Shown here one piece after another: positions 8,096-15,174 of a stretch of DNA of 23,480 nt. The position numbers were made by a program, and so were the translations under genes. Under the pieces are notes generated by a model. It made no database searches and had not been told where the DNA came from. It was given only the letters and a program-made list of their open reading frames with translations. How positions within the stretch are numbered: the stretch's first letter is position 1; the number at the start of each line of letters is the position of its first letter. Source of the stretch: Brucellaceae bacterium (lineage in GTDB: Bacteria > Pseudomonadota > Alphaproteobacteria > Rhizobiales > Rhizobiaceae); the NCBI GenBank assembly GCA_031253705.1, contig JAIRVW010000339.1, forward strand, positions 1 to 23,480, in the 5' to 3' direction.

Positions 8096-8902
8096 TTACC
8101 TCCCGTGCGGGTCGAGCAGATCGCGCAGGCCGTCACCCAGCATGTTAAAACCAAGCACAGTGATAAACAGTGCCAGCCCCGGAAAAATCGCAACCCAAGG
8201 CGCAACCATCAGCTGCTCACGGGCACGCGCCAGCATGCCGCCCCAGCTTGGTGCCGGCGGCACAACGCCAAGGCCGAGGAAGGACAACGAGGCTTCCGCC
8301 ATAATTGCCGAGCCGATACCCATGGTTGCCACAACGATCAGCGGCCCGCCGATATTCGGCAGAATTTCGCGCAGCATAATATAGAACCGGCCAAAACCGA
8401 GTGTACGCGCGGCCTGCACATAGTTCTGGGATTTCTGGGTCAGCACCTGCGCACGCGAGATGCGGCAGCTATAGGCCCAGTCGGTCAGGCCAAGCGCAAT
8501 CAAAAGGCTCAGCAAACCTGGTCCGAGAACAGCCATTAATGCCAATGCAAAAACGATGGTCGGAATTGCCAGCATCAGATTGGTCAGGCCTTGCACAAAC
8601 TCATCCCACCAGCCGCCGATATAACCGGCAGAAAGCCCGAGCAACACGCCGATACAGGTATTCATCGTCTGAATGGCAAGGCCGATCAGCAGCGAAATCC
8701 GTGCACCGTAAACAATACGCGAGAAGATATCGCGTCCCTGTTCATCGGTACCGAACCAGAATTGCGCACTCGGCGGCTCTTCCGCATACATCAGATTGGA
8801 ATGGCCGACAGGATCATAGGGTGCAATCCATGGCGCAAATAATGCCACCAGAGCAACAGCCGCAAAGATAATGAGACCGATGATAAGATTGGAGCGTAAC
8901 AT
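8096..8902 (-). CDS. Peptide ABC transporter permease (DppC/OppC family)
   Basis: This 268-residue inner-membrane permease has an N-terminal helix (about 6-26), the FGTDEQGRDIFSRIVYGAR motif typical of the DppC family, five more hydrophobic segments, an EAA loop reading QAARTLGFGRFYIMLREILP, then EASLSFLGLGVVPP. The C-terminus GDGLRDLLDPHGR is typical. The ATG at 8902 is the only usable start: an in-frame TGA lies seven codons upstream. It overlaps by one base the stop of an 18-codon mini-ORF (TAATG) that begins just after the DppB-type permease gene. It is slightly shorter than many DppC proteins because its N-terminal cytoplasmic arm is short. Confidence 0.92.
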   Translation of the reverse strand: MLRSNLIIGLIIFAAVALVALFAPWIAPYDPVGHSNLMYAEEPPSAQFWFGTDEQGRDIFSRIVYGARISLLIGLAIQTMNTCIGVLLGLSAGYIGGWWDEFVQGLTNLMLAIPTIVFALALMAVLGPGLLSLLIALGLTDWAYSCRISRAQVLTQKSQNYVQAARTLGFGRFYIMLREILPNIGGPLIVVATMGIGSAIMAEASLSFLGLGVVPPAPSWGGMLARAREQLMVAPWVAIFPGLALFITVLGFNMLGDGLRDLLDPHGR

Positions 8903-8963
8903 TAAATCTGCCTGCCCTGTTCAAAAATGTCGTGAGGTTTCAGAAGGTGCTTTTTCATGACGC

Positions 8964-9908
8964 TTAACCGTAGCGGATGCGCGGATCGATCATCAGATAG
9001 GCGATATCGACAAGCGTATTGATGACGAGGAAAAACAGCACAATCACGAGAATACAGCCCTGAACCGTCGGAATATCGCGCATCGAGACGGACTGGATCA
9101 GCAGCGATCCGATACCCGGCCATGCGAACAGGTTTTCAATCACCACGGAACCGCCGAGCATGGAGCCGAATTGCAGACCGATGGTTGTCAGCACCAGCAC
9201 AAACGCATTACGCGCCATATGTTTAGTGGCAATGCGGAATTCCGAATTGCCTTTAGAGCGGGCAGTGCGCACAAAATCCGCATTCATCGTCTCCAGCACG
9301 GCCGCACGGGTGGTACGCGCCAGCAGCGCCATGGGGCCGATGCCCAGCGTGATTGCAGGCAAAATGAGATTTTTGATACTGCCATTGCCATAGCCGAAGG
9401 TGGGCAGCAGCCCCAGTTGCAGAGACACGAAATACATCGCAATCAAGCCGAACCAGAAGCTTGGCAGCGACAGGCCGGACACGGCCGTAATCATCGCTGT
9501 GGTATCCAGCCATGTGCCTTGCCGCACCGCCGCGAGAAAGCCAAGCGGCAGGCCGATCAGCACCGCAAAGATGATCGCGGCAACTGCCAGTCTGAAAGAC
9601 GCGACAATGCGGGTCGACAACATATCCGTGACCGGACGCTGCGTGGCAAAAGAGGTGCCCAGATCAGCAGTTGCAAGACCGGCAATATAGCGGCCGAAAC
9701 GCTGCGGCAGCGGATCATTCAGCCCGAGCTCTTTTTCGATCCGCTCAATCACCGCCGGATCAATGTCACGTTTATCGCCGGAAATCGCCGATACGAATGT
9801 GCCGGGCATCACACTGAACAGAAAGAAGATCAATGTGATTGCCGCAAAGACTGTAACGAGGGACTGCAGCAGACGCCTGCCAACCACCATCAGCATAGGA
9901 ATATCCAT
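8964..9908 (-). CDS. Peptide ABC transporter permease (DppB/OppB family)
   Basis: This is the first permease of the minus-strand importer, about 314 residues from the chosen ATG at 9908. A TTG one codon earlier and ATGs at 9896 and 9887 are alternatives, and no ribosome-binding site is strong enough to decide. It has an N-terminal helix (VVGRRLLQSLVTVFAAITLI), the ELGLNDPLPQRFGRYI region seen in DppB proteins, a block of five membrane segments, an EAA loop FVRTARSKGNSEFRIATKHM, and the typical ending DIAYLMIDPRIRYG. It follows the binding-protein gene by about 140 bases containing two hairpins. Confidence 0.92.
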   Translation of the reverse strand: MDIPMLMVVGRRLLQSLVTVFAAITLIFFLFSVMPGTFVSAISGDKRDIDPAVIERIEKELGLNDPLPQRFGRYIAGLATADLGTSFATQRPVTDMLSTRIVASFRLAVAAIIFAVLIGLPLGFLAAVRQGTWLDTTAMITAVSGLSLPSFWFGLIAMYFVSLQLGLLPTFGYGNGSIKNLILPAITLGIGPMALLARTTRAAVLETMNADFVRTARSKGNSEFRIATKHMARNAFVLVLTTIGLQFGSMLGGSVVIENLFAWPGIGSLLIQSVSMRDIPTVQGCILVIVLFFLVINTLVDIAYLMIDPRIRYG

Positions 9909-9920
9909 CAATTATGCAGG

Positions 9921-9943
9921 AAAAACCGGCAGCAAGCCTGCCG
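9921..9943 (-). terminator. Hairpin plus T5, upstream of the permease gene
   Basis: Read on the minus strand, CGGCAG and CTGCCG pair around a five-base loop (9927-9943) and are followed by GTTTTT (T run at 9921-9925). This is the form of a weak intrinsic terminator. It lies only about 13 bases before the permease start, so it is better read as an attenuator lowering expression of the downstream transporter genes. Confidence 0.5.
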
Positions 9944-9983
9944 CCATATCAACCTTGCCCGAAGCCGGACAAAGGGGCTGCCA

Positions 9984-10016
9984 CAGGTCTGCGCGGTTTA
10001 ACAACGCGCAGACCTG
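9984..10016 (-). promoter_or_regulatory. 12-bp hairpin after the solute-binding-protein gene
   Basis: CAGGTCTGCGCG (9984-9995) is perfectly complementary to CGCGCAGACCTG (10005-10016) around a nine-base loop. It starts about 31 bases after the binding-protein stop and has no T run on the minus strand. In many ABC importer operons such a structure protects the binding-protein message and makes it more abundant than the permease message. Confidence 0.6.
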
Positions 10017-10047
10017 CAACATTTTCTGCTTATGCAGTGGCTGTGTC

Positions 10048-11652
10048 TTACTGACGGCCGGGGGCATTATCATCGAGCCAGAGTGAATCCACCTCGATAA
10101 TCGCGGCTTCTGTCACATTGGCATCAACGCCGTGAATCCATGGCTGGGTCGCAACAACGGCTTTGTTGTAATTGTTGAACCAGACTGGAGCCTTGTCGAA
10201 AATATAACCGTCGGCTTTTTTCAGAAGCTCAGTCCGTTTTGCCGGATCAGTTTCTGCCGCTGCTTCATCCAGCATCGCATCATAGGCAGGGTCTTTGAAC
10301 GCACTGCGGTTACAGGCCGGACGGCTCACACGGCTGTCAAAGCAGCGCAAAGTTGTCAGCGGATCAGGTCCTGTACCGGCCGAGCGAAACCATGCAGCGG
10401 CAAGCCCCTGATTCATCTCATCGACCAATGTGTTGGAATCCACAACTTTGGCCTTAGCAGTAATGCCGACTTCTTTCAGGAACGGCATCATCGCTTCCAG
10501 TGTGCCGAGACTGTTATTGCCTTCTGTCACAGTTGCGGTGAATTCAAAACCATCCGGATAGCCTGCTGCTGCCAGCAATTCTTTGGCTTTAGCCGGATCA
10601 TAGGCATAAGGCGCACGATCCTTGTCAAAAGCCGGAGAAGTCGCAGGCAGCCAGCCGGTTGCCTTATAGGCTTTCTCTTTCAGGAGCTTGCGGATGATAA
10701 TATCACGGTCAACCGCATAGTTGATTGCCTGACGCACACGCGCATCATCAAATGGTTTCTTCTCGGTATTGAAGCCCATATGACGGGTGAAAACCTCGGA
10801 AACCTCGATCAGACCTTTGGAGAGCTCCGGATCGGCCTTATACATCGTATAGGCATTTTCTGACAACACTGTCGCATCCAGTTCACCGGCGCGGAAGGCC
10901 ATATCCAGCGCACTGTTATCGCCGGAAATGGTGAAATCCACCGCATCGGCATAAGGCTTGTTGGCCTTGTAATATTTATCAAATTTCTTACCGGAGATTT
11001 TTGAACCTTCAACATGGTTCTCAAACACAAAAGGCCCGAGACCCACCGGCTTGGAGAGGAAATTACCGCCTTCAACTTCTTCTTTCGGCAGGATCGCAGT
11101 GATCGCTTCAAAGAACTGGGTGCCCGGATCGGTCAGCTCTTTAAAGGTCAGCGAAAATGTATTGTCATCAATCTTTTTGATGCCGCTGATGTCTTTGGCT
11201 TCACCTTTGCCATATTCCTGCGCACCCACAAGTGTGCCGACCTGCACCGCACCCGGATAGCCCTTAGCCGGATCCATGATACGGGTATAAGACCAGATCA
11301 CATCATCAACCGTCAGCTTGCGATCGTTATGGAAATAAATATTGTCGAACAGCTTATAGGTGTAAGTCTTGCCGTCTTCACTTGTTGTTACGGATTCTGC
11401 CAGATCAAGCGCAGGCGCGTTTTTGGCTGAATCCCATGAATAAAGCGAGCGGTGGAAGGCTTTTGAAACAGCCATATCCTGCGAATTATAGGTCACATGC
11501 GGATCAAGGCTTTTCAGCGCTGCGCCATAAGGGGCAGCCAGATGCAATGTGCCGCCGGATTTGGCTTCATCCGCCCAGACAGAGGCGGACGGCAGAGCGA
11601 CGGACAATGCCGCAGCGAAAAATGTGGTTTTCAGTACAGACCGGTAGTTCAT
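10048..11652 (-). CDS. Periplasmic peptide-binding protein (SBP family 5)
   Basis: This 534-residue protein is the substrate-capturing subunit of the minus-strand importer. A Sec signal peptide spans residues 1-27 (basic MNYRSVLK, hydrophobic core, cut after SVWA). The mature part shows the usual family-5 landmarks: GGTLHLA, LDPHVTYNSQD, LAESVTTSEDGKTYTYKL, the VDDVIWSYTRIMDP stretch, GLGPFVF, VRQAINYAVDRD and YDPAKAKELLAAAGYPDG. No lipobox is present, so it should be free in the periplasm. AAAGGGG (11658-11664) is a good ribosome-binding site for the ATG at 11652. The beta-lactamase-fold gene ends 38 bases upstream. The ligand cannot be read from sequence; a peptide is most likely for the family. 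Confidence 0.93.
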   Translation of the reverse strand: MNYRSVLKTTFFAAALSVALPSASVWADEAKSGGTLHLAAPYGAALKSLDPHVTYNSQDMAVSKAFHRSLYSWDSAKNAPALDLAESVTTSEDGKTYTYKLFDNIYFHNDRKLTVDDVIWSYTRIMDPAKGYPGAVQVGTLVGAQEYGKGEAKDISGIKKIDDNTFSLTFKELTDPGTQFFEAITAILPKEEVEGGNFLSKPVGLGPFVFENHVEGSKISGKKFDKYYKANKPYADAVDFTISGDNSALDMAFRAGELDATVLSENAYTMYKADPELSKGLIEVSEVFTRHMGFNTEKKPFDDARVRQAINYAVDRDIIIRKLLKEKAYKATGWLPATSPAFDKDRAPYAYDPAKAKELLAAAGYPDGFEFTATVTEGNNSLGTLEAMMPFLKEVGITAKAKVVDSNTLVDEMNQGLAAAWFRSAGTGPDPLTTLRCFDSRVSRPACNRSAFKDPAYDAMLDEAAAETDPAKRTELLKKADGYIFDKAPVWFNNYNKAVVATQPWIHGVDANVTEAAIIEVDSLWLDDNAPGRQ

Positions 11653-11690
11653 ATGTTCCCCTTTGCATTTATTGCTTGATCAGAACCCGA

Positions 11691-12602
11691 TTACGCTGCC
11701 TTTTCACCAAAGGCGTAATCATAGAAATATTTGCCGAAATCCGGCAAAAAGCTTTTATCCTGTGCAGGCCACGTGCCGTCACACATCACACAGAGCACAA
11801 AACTGCGCCCGTCCGGTGTTTCTCCGTAAACCACATCATGCCGTGTCCATGAGGTGTGGCCTGCTTTTGACCATGTGCGGACTGTGCGCGGCAGACCTTC
11901 AACCAGAAAACCGGTGACCTGATCACCATCCGCTTCCAGATCCTGCTGACCACGCTGAAACTCGCGATCCATCAGACGCATCATCCAGTCCGAACGAACC
12001 CGTGCGCCACGCGCAATATCATGCATCAGAGCTGCAGCGGATAATGCGGTCAGGAGATTGCCGTTTTCACCGGTGCGGATTTGCTTGGCGCGGCCATAGG
12101 GACTGTCATGATAGGTGCCGTGCAGGACATTGATACCGGCAAATTCAGGGCGGTTTTGCGCGTCATACCAGTGCTGAACACGGCGGCGCGCCGCACACCA
12201 TGCCTGCAAAGCCTCGCCTTGCAGAGGAGCGCCATCATCCGCACCGGTCAAACGACCAACAAGATAAACCGTCGCTTCATTGGAGGAAATCACCATCATC
12301 TGGGCGGCAGCACGTTCATCCTCATCATTGTCTTCAAGCTGCCCCTGCTCGCGAAAGGCTGCCAAAGCATCAAGGAAAAACATCTTCACAACACTGGCAG
12401 GATAAAGCGGCTTATCCGCCTGATGGGAAAACCAGTCCAGCCCGATCATCGCACCGGGGTCAGTGTGCCGCAAAGGCGCATCATAAAGACAGGCCGCAAC
12501 GCAGACATCCTCCTTACGCAGGCCGCCATTGGTCATGGACAATGCCTGTTCCAAAGCACGCGCCGCCGGATGCTGATGCGGATTATGAGCCTGAACACTC
12601 AT
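11691..12602 (-). CDS. Leaderless class A beta-lactamase-fold serine hydrolase
   Basis: This 303-residue protein carries the three motifs of the serine beta-lactamase/DD-peptidase fold: SVVK (Ser70-Lys73), SSN (106-108) at the SDN position, and KAG (246-248) in the KTG position. Residue numbers happen to match class A lactamase numbering. I cannot find the omega-loop Glu-x-x-Leu-Asn motif of true class A lactamases; the equivalent region reads GINVLHGTYHDSPYG. There is no signal peptide, so it should be cytoplasmic and is more likely an amidase, esterase or peptidase than a resistance enzyme. AAGGGGAAT precedes the ATG. It is the first gene of the minus-strand operon and faces the divergent LysR gene. 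Confidence 0.8.
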   Translation of the reverse strand: MSVQAHNPHQHPAARALEQALSMTNGGLRKEDVCVAACLYDAPLRHTDPGAMIGLDWFSHQADKPLYPASVVKMFFLDALAAFREQGQLEDNDEDERAAAQMMVISSNEATVYLVGRLTGADDGAPLQGEALQAWCAARRRVQHWYDAQNRPEFAGINVLHGTYHDSPYGRAKQIRTGENGNLLTALSAAALMHDIARGARVRSDWMMRLMDREFQRGQQDLEADGDQVTGFLVEGLPRTVRTWSKAGHTSWTRHDVVYGETPDGRSFVLCVMCDGTWPAQDKSFLPDFGKYFYDYAFGEKAA

Positions 12603-12731
12603 TTTATTCCCCTTTTTGGAGATGAGTTAGCCACGAAACTCTGTGCTTTGATATAGAAATATCATTGGAACTTTATTCATAAAAGATATTAAGTGGTAAC
12701 ATGGCACCTTAAATTTGGGAGGATGAGAGCC
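12603..12731. promoter_or_regulatory. Divergent promoter region with LysR-type dyad
   Basis: These 129 AT-rich bases separate the LysR gene from the operon it probably controls. TGATATAGAAATATCA (12649-12664) is a 16-base dyad with TGATAT and ATATCA arms and a four-base centre; it also contains a T-N11-A pattern, the core of LysR-type binding sites. A second AT-rich stretch (12670-12691) has no clear symmetry. Exact promoters cannot be fixed by eye. Confidence 0.5.
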
Positions 12732-13667
12732 ATGTTGCGCAAAAATCATATCAATCTGCGACAGGTAGAAATTTTCAGGGCAACAATGAAATTCGGTACT
12801 GTGACGGCAGCAGCCGCAGCACTTGGTTCCTCGCAGCCGACAATCACCCGTGAATTGTCCAGACTGGAAGAACATATCGGTTTCCGGCTGTTTGAGCGCC
12901 GCCTGCAACGGCTGATACCAACGGCCAGAGCGCTCAAATTATTTGAGGAAGTGCAGGCCTCTTTCATCGGTCTCGACCGGATTAACGGTTTTATCGACCG
13001 GCTGCGTGATGCATCAGAGGAAGTGCTGACCGTGGCCTCCCTGCCCGCATTTGCGCAAACCATTCTGCCCGACGCGATTGCCCGTCTGAGCAAAACCCAT
13101 CCCGATCTGACCCTGCAGATCAGCACCGTCGATCCGCGCAACCAGTCGAGCATTTCCGGCTTTAACTTTGATATCGGGCTGATTGAGGATTTTTACACAC
13201 AAAGAGACGCGGAAGTACGCGTACTCCGGGTATTTAAACTCGTCGCGGTCATGCCGCCGGATCACCCGCTGGCACAGCGCGATTATCTGGAGCCGCAGGA
13301 TTTTGAAGGACAGAATTTTATCAGTCTCGGCTCACAAGACCCCTATCGGCTGAGCGTAGAGCGTATTTTTGACATGGCAGGCACGGAAAGACGGCTGTTT
13401 CTCTCCTCACAATCCGCGAATAGCGTGTGTGAACTGGTGTTGCGGGGGCTGGGCGTTTCTATCGTCAATCCGCTGACAGCACTGAGTTATGAAAAACAAG
13501 GGCTGGTGCTGAAGCCCTTTATACCCGCGCAGGACTTTGTGCTGTCAGCCTTACGCCCGCTGAACCGGCCGGTCGTTGCCAGCTCCGAAGCCCTGCTCGC
13601 GCATTTATCCGAAATATGTGCGGAAACGCACGGGATTTTAGAACAAAAATTCTCCGGCTATCTGTAA
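12732..13667 (+). CDS. LysR-family transcriptional regulator
   Basis: This 311-residue regulator has an N-terminal winged helix-turn-helix at about residues 7-66 (LRQVEIFRATMKFGTVTAAA, then GSSQPTITRELSRLEEHIGFRLFERR), a linker helix, and a two-lobed periplasmic-binding-fold effector domain from about residue 90 (VASLPAFAQTILPDAIARL). The ATG at 12732 is chosen because GGGAGG (12717-12722) is nine bases before it; upstream in-frame GTG and ATG codons at 12693 and 12723 lie before or on that site. It is divergent from the hydrolase-transporter operon, the usual layout for a LysR activator whose effector is the transported compound or a breakdown product. Confidence 0.93.
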   Translation: MLRKNHINLRQVEIFRATMKFGTVTAAAAALGSSQPTITRELSRLEEHIGFRLFERRLQRLIPTARALKLFEEVQASFIGLDRINGFIDRLRDASEEVLTVASLPAFAQTILPDAIARLSKTHPDLTLQISTVDPRNQSSISGFNFDIGLIEDFYTQRDAEVRVLRVFKLVAVMPPDHPLAQRDYLEPQDFEGQNFISLGSQDPYRLSVERIFDMAGTERRLFLSSQSANSVCELVLRGLGVSIVNPLTALSYEKQGLVLKPFIPAQDFVLSALRPLNRPVVASSEALLAHLSEICAETHGILEQKFSGYL

Positions 13668-13804
13668 ACGGGGTTCACACACACGCGTAGAATCGGTACA
13701 AATATTTAATTTTAGCAATACCTTTATTATTTAAAGGATCAGGCTTTTTACAACGCCCCGTTAATCAATTGTAAACCATAAAATTTTAATAATTCCAAGG
13801 ACTA

Positions 13805-13852
13805 GAGCGGATCGCATCTACTGAAATTCATAGAGCCCGCTCCGGATTTTTT
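13805..13852 (+). terminator. Long imperfect hairpin with T6 run
   Basis: GAGCGG (13805-13810) pairs with CCGCTC (13837-13842). Inside, TCTA pairs with TAGA and TGAA with TTCA. TTTTTT follows at 13847-13852. It could end the LysR transcript, whose stop is about 140 bases upstream. The AGAGCGGATCGCATCT wording also recalls short palindromic intergenic repeats common in Hyphomicrobiales genomes, so it may be a repeat copy. Confidence 0.45.
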
Positions 13853-13874
13853 AATAGTCGCATGTTCGTGGGAG

Positions 13875-13894
13875 CTCAAATGAATCCATTTGAG
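13875..13894. promoter_or_regulatory. Perfect 20-bp dyad, possible operator
   Basis: CTCAAATG (13875-13882) and CATTTGAG (13887-13894) are exact inverted repeats around AATC. It lies 108 bases before the bcsN start, a normal distance for a regulator site. The binding protein is unknown. Confidence 0.45.
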
Positions 13895-14001
13895 ACGGGT
13901 ATGCTTTAGGGTTCAATTCACGTGCACGCAATTGCAGCTATAACAGTCTGTTTTATTGCCTGCTCATCATTGTAGATACAACAATAAGGGGTGCAAAATT
14001 G

Positions 14002-15129
14002 ATGGTTTGGCGTCCCTGCCTGTCAGTCCTGTCCCTGTTGCTCCTGACAGCCTGTGCCACCAAGGATCCGGCCAGCCTTACCTATGGTAAGCGCGACATC
14101 GGCATCGATGATGCTTTTGTCCTGCCGTCCAACCGTTCCGTTGTCGGCATTACACAGGAGCGCGCCAGCAATGCCGTCACCCAGACGATTGCACTCAGCA
14201 CGAATTCCGGTCATTCCGGTGCCAATTATTTCCGCGTCACATTTTTCGGCCCCGTCAATTCAGAAGGTGCCAGCGAAAACACATTATCATATCTGCCGCT
14301 CACCGAAGGGCGCATTTCACGGGAACTGCGCACAGAACTCGCAGGCGTTCCGATGGTACGCTCGCCTTATTATGTGCAGAACAATTACGGTCCGTTCAGC
14401 TATGCAACCGGCAAAACCGCAGGTGGCGACAGCTGTATTTATGCATGGCAGCAAATCCGCTCTCCGGCATATGCGCAACAGTTTTTCCAGAACCGTGGCC
14501 GCATAGACCTGCGCTTGCGTCTGTGTGAAACCGGTGCCAGTCAGGAAAAGCTGTTGGCCTCTATGTATGAATTTACCATCAATGCAACTATCGCAGCCAG
14601 CGGCTGGAACCCCTACGGAGAACCGGCAGGTCCTTCGCCGGATATCGGCCGTATGGGCAGCCCGCTGATGGCTCCTGCCGTACAAAGCAATCTGAGCGGT
14701 GCTTTTCCGGCCAGTGATCTGAATACCGACCGTCTCAATACCAGCCTGTCAAAGGCAGAAGCGCCAGCCCGTATTTCCGCGCCGGTACAAAAGCGCAGTC
14801 CTGTGGCACAGCCGCGGCAAGAGAGCGGTTATTATCCGCCAGCCGGCTCTGCTTACGGATCAGCCGCTTATCCGCAGGCCCCAGTTCCAAATCCTGTTAT
14901 TGTACCTGCACCTCAGCAGGCCGCTTCAATGCCCGTGCGGCAGGTCGCTGTACCGGCAGCACCTGTCTATACCGCACCACAGGCACAACAGGTTCAGGTA
15001 CCACTACCAACAACGATGACACTGCCGCAACCCGCAGCCGCAGCCTCTGTTGTCGTGCCTTCGCCTTGCAGATTACCAGCCAGTTCACAATCCGGCGCTG
15101 CCGGAAATAACACGATGATATGTCCCTGA
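14002..15129 (+). CDS. bcsN: Cellulose biosynthesis lipoprotein BcsN
   Basis: This 375-residue protein is the first gene of the cellulose operon. A lipoprotein signal peptide ends in L-T-A-C with Cys18 as the lipidated residue. Residues about 25-215 carry a conserved-looking domain (IGIDDAFVLPSNRSVVGITQ, RVTFFGP, CIYAWQQI) of the type known as BcsN in rhizobial and agrobacterial cellulose operons. Residues about 216-375 are a Pro/Ala/Gln-rich, probably disordered tail with two late cysteines and a C-terminal ICP. AAGGGG (13986-13991) precedes the ATG at 14002; a TTG one codon earlier is an alternative. The molecular role of BcsN is not established; anchoring in an envelope membrane is expected. 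bcsA starts 45 bases downstream. Confidence 0.8.
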   Translation: MVWRPCLSVLSLLLLTACATKDPASLTYGKRDIGIDDAFVLPSNRSVVGITQERASNAVTQTIALSTNSGHSGANYFRVTFFGPVNSEGASENTLSYLPLTEGRISRELRTELAGVPMVRSPYYVQNNYGPFSYATGKTAGGDSCIYAWQQIRSPAYAQQFFQNRGRIDLRLRLCETGASQEKLLASMYEFTINATIAASGWNPYGEPAGPSPDIGRMGSPLMAPAVQSNLSGAFPASDLNTDRLNTSLSKAEAPARISAPVQKRSPVAQPRQESGYYPPAGSAYGSAAYPQAPVPNPVIVPAPQQAASMPVRQVAVPAAPVYTAPQAQQVQVPLPTTMTLPQPAAAASVVVPSPCRLPASSQSGAAGNNTMICP

Positions 15130-15174
15130 TGATCATGAAAACAAACAAGACACATAGTAAAACAGGAGGTTCCG

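Larger units (their letters stand above)
13668..13998. other. 330-bp intergenic regulatory region before the cellulose operon
   Basis: No coding potential is evident. The first 130 bases are AT-rich. TTAA-N7-TAAACC at 13761-13777 is close to the CtrA site TTAA-N7-TTAAC of alphaproteobacteria. A terminator-like hairpin lies at 13805-13852 and a perfect 20-base dyad at 13875-13894. CACGTGCACG and GCAATTGC follow near 13920-13937. No convincing -35/-10 pair could be chosen by eye. Confidence 0.5.

Noticed and set aside
7338..8384. A 348-codon open frame on the + strand
   Set aside because: It lies antisense across two clear ABC transporter genes, its product is rich in His, Gln and Arg with no recognisable domain, and it spans a gene junction. 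It is a shadow of codon bias.
9171..10001. A 276-codon open frame on the + strand
   Set aside because: It is antisense to the DppB-type permease, with Gln/His/Arg-rich low-complexity translation typical of a reverse-strand shadow.
10132..10863. A 243-codon open frame on the + strand
   Set aside because: It is antisense to the solute-binding-protein gene and has no supporting motif or start signal.
11691..12602. Reading the hydrolase as an antibiotic-resistance beta-lactamase
   Set aside because: No signal peptide and no omega-loop glutamate motif are visible, and its operon encodes peptide uptake rather than resistance.
12693..12731. Earlier starts (GTG 12693, ATG 12723) for the LysR gene
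   Set aside because: GGGAGG at 12717-12722 fits the ATG at 12732; LysR proteins usually begin a few residues before the LRQVEIF helix.
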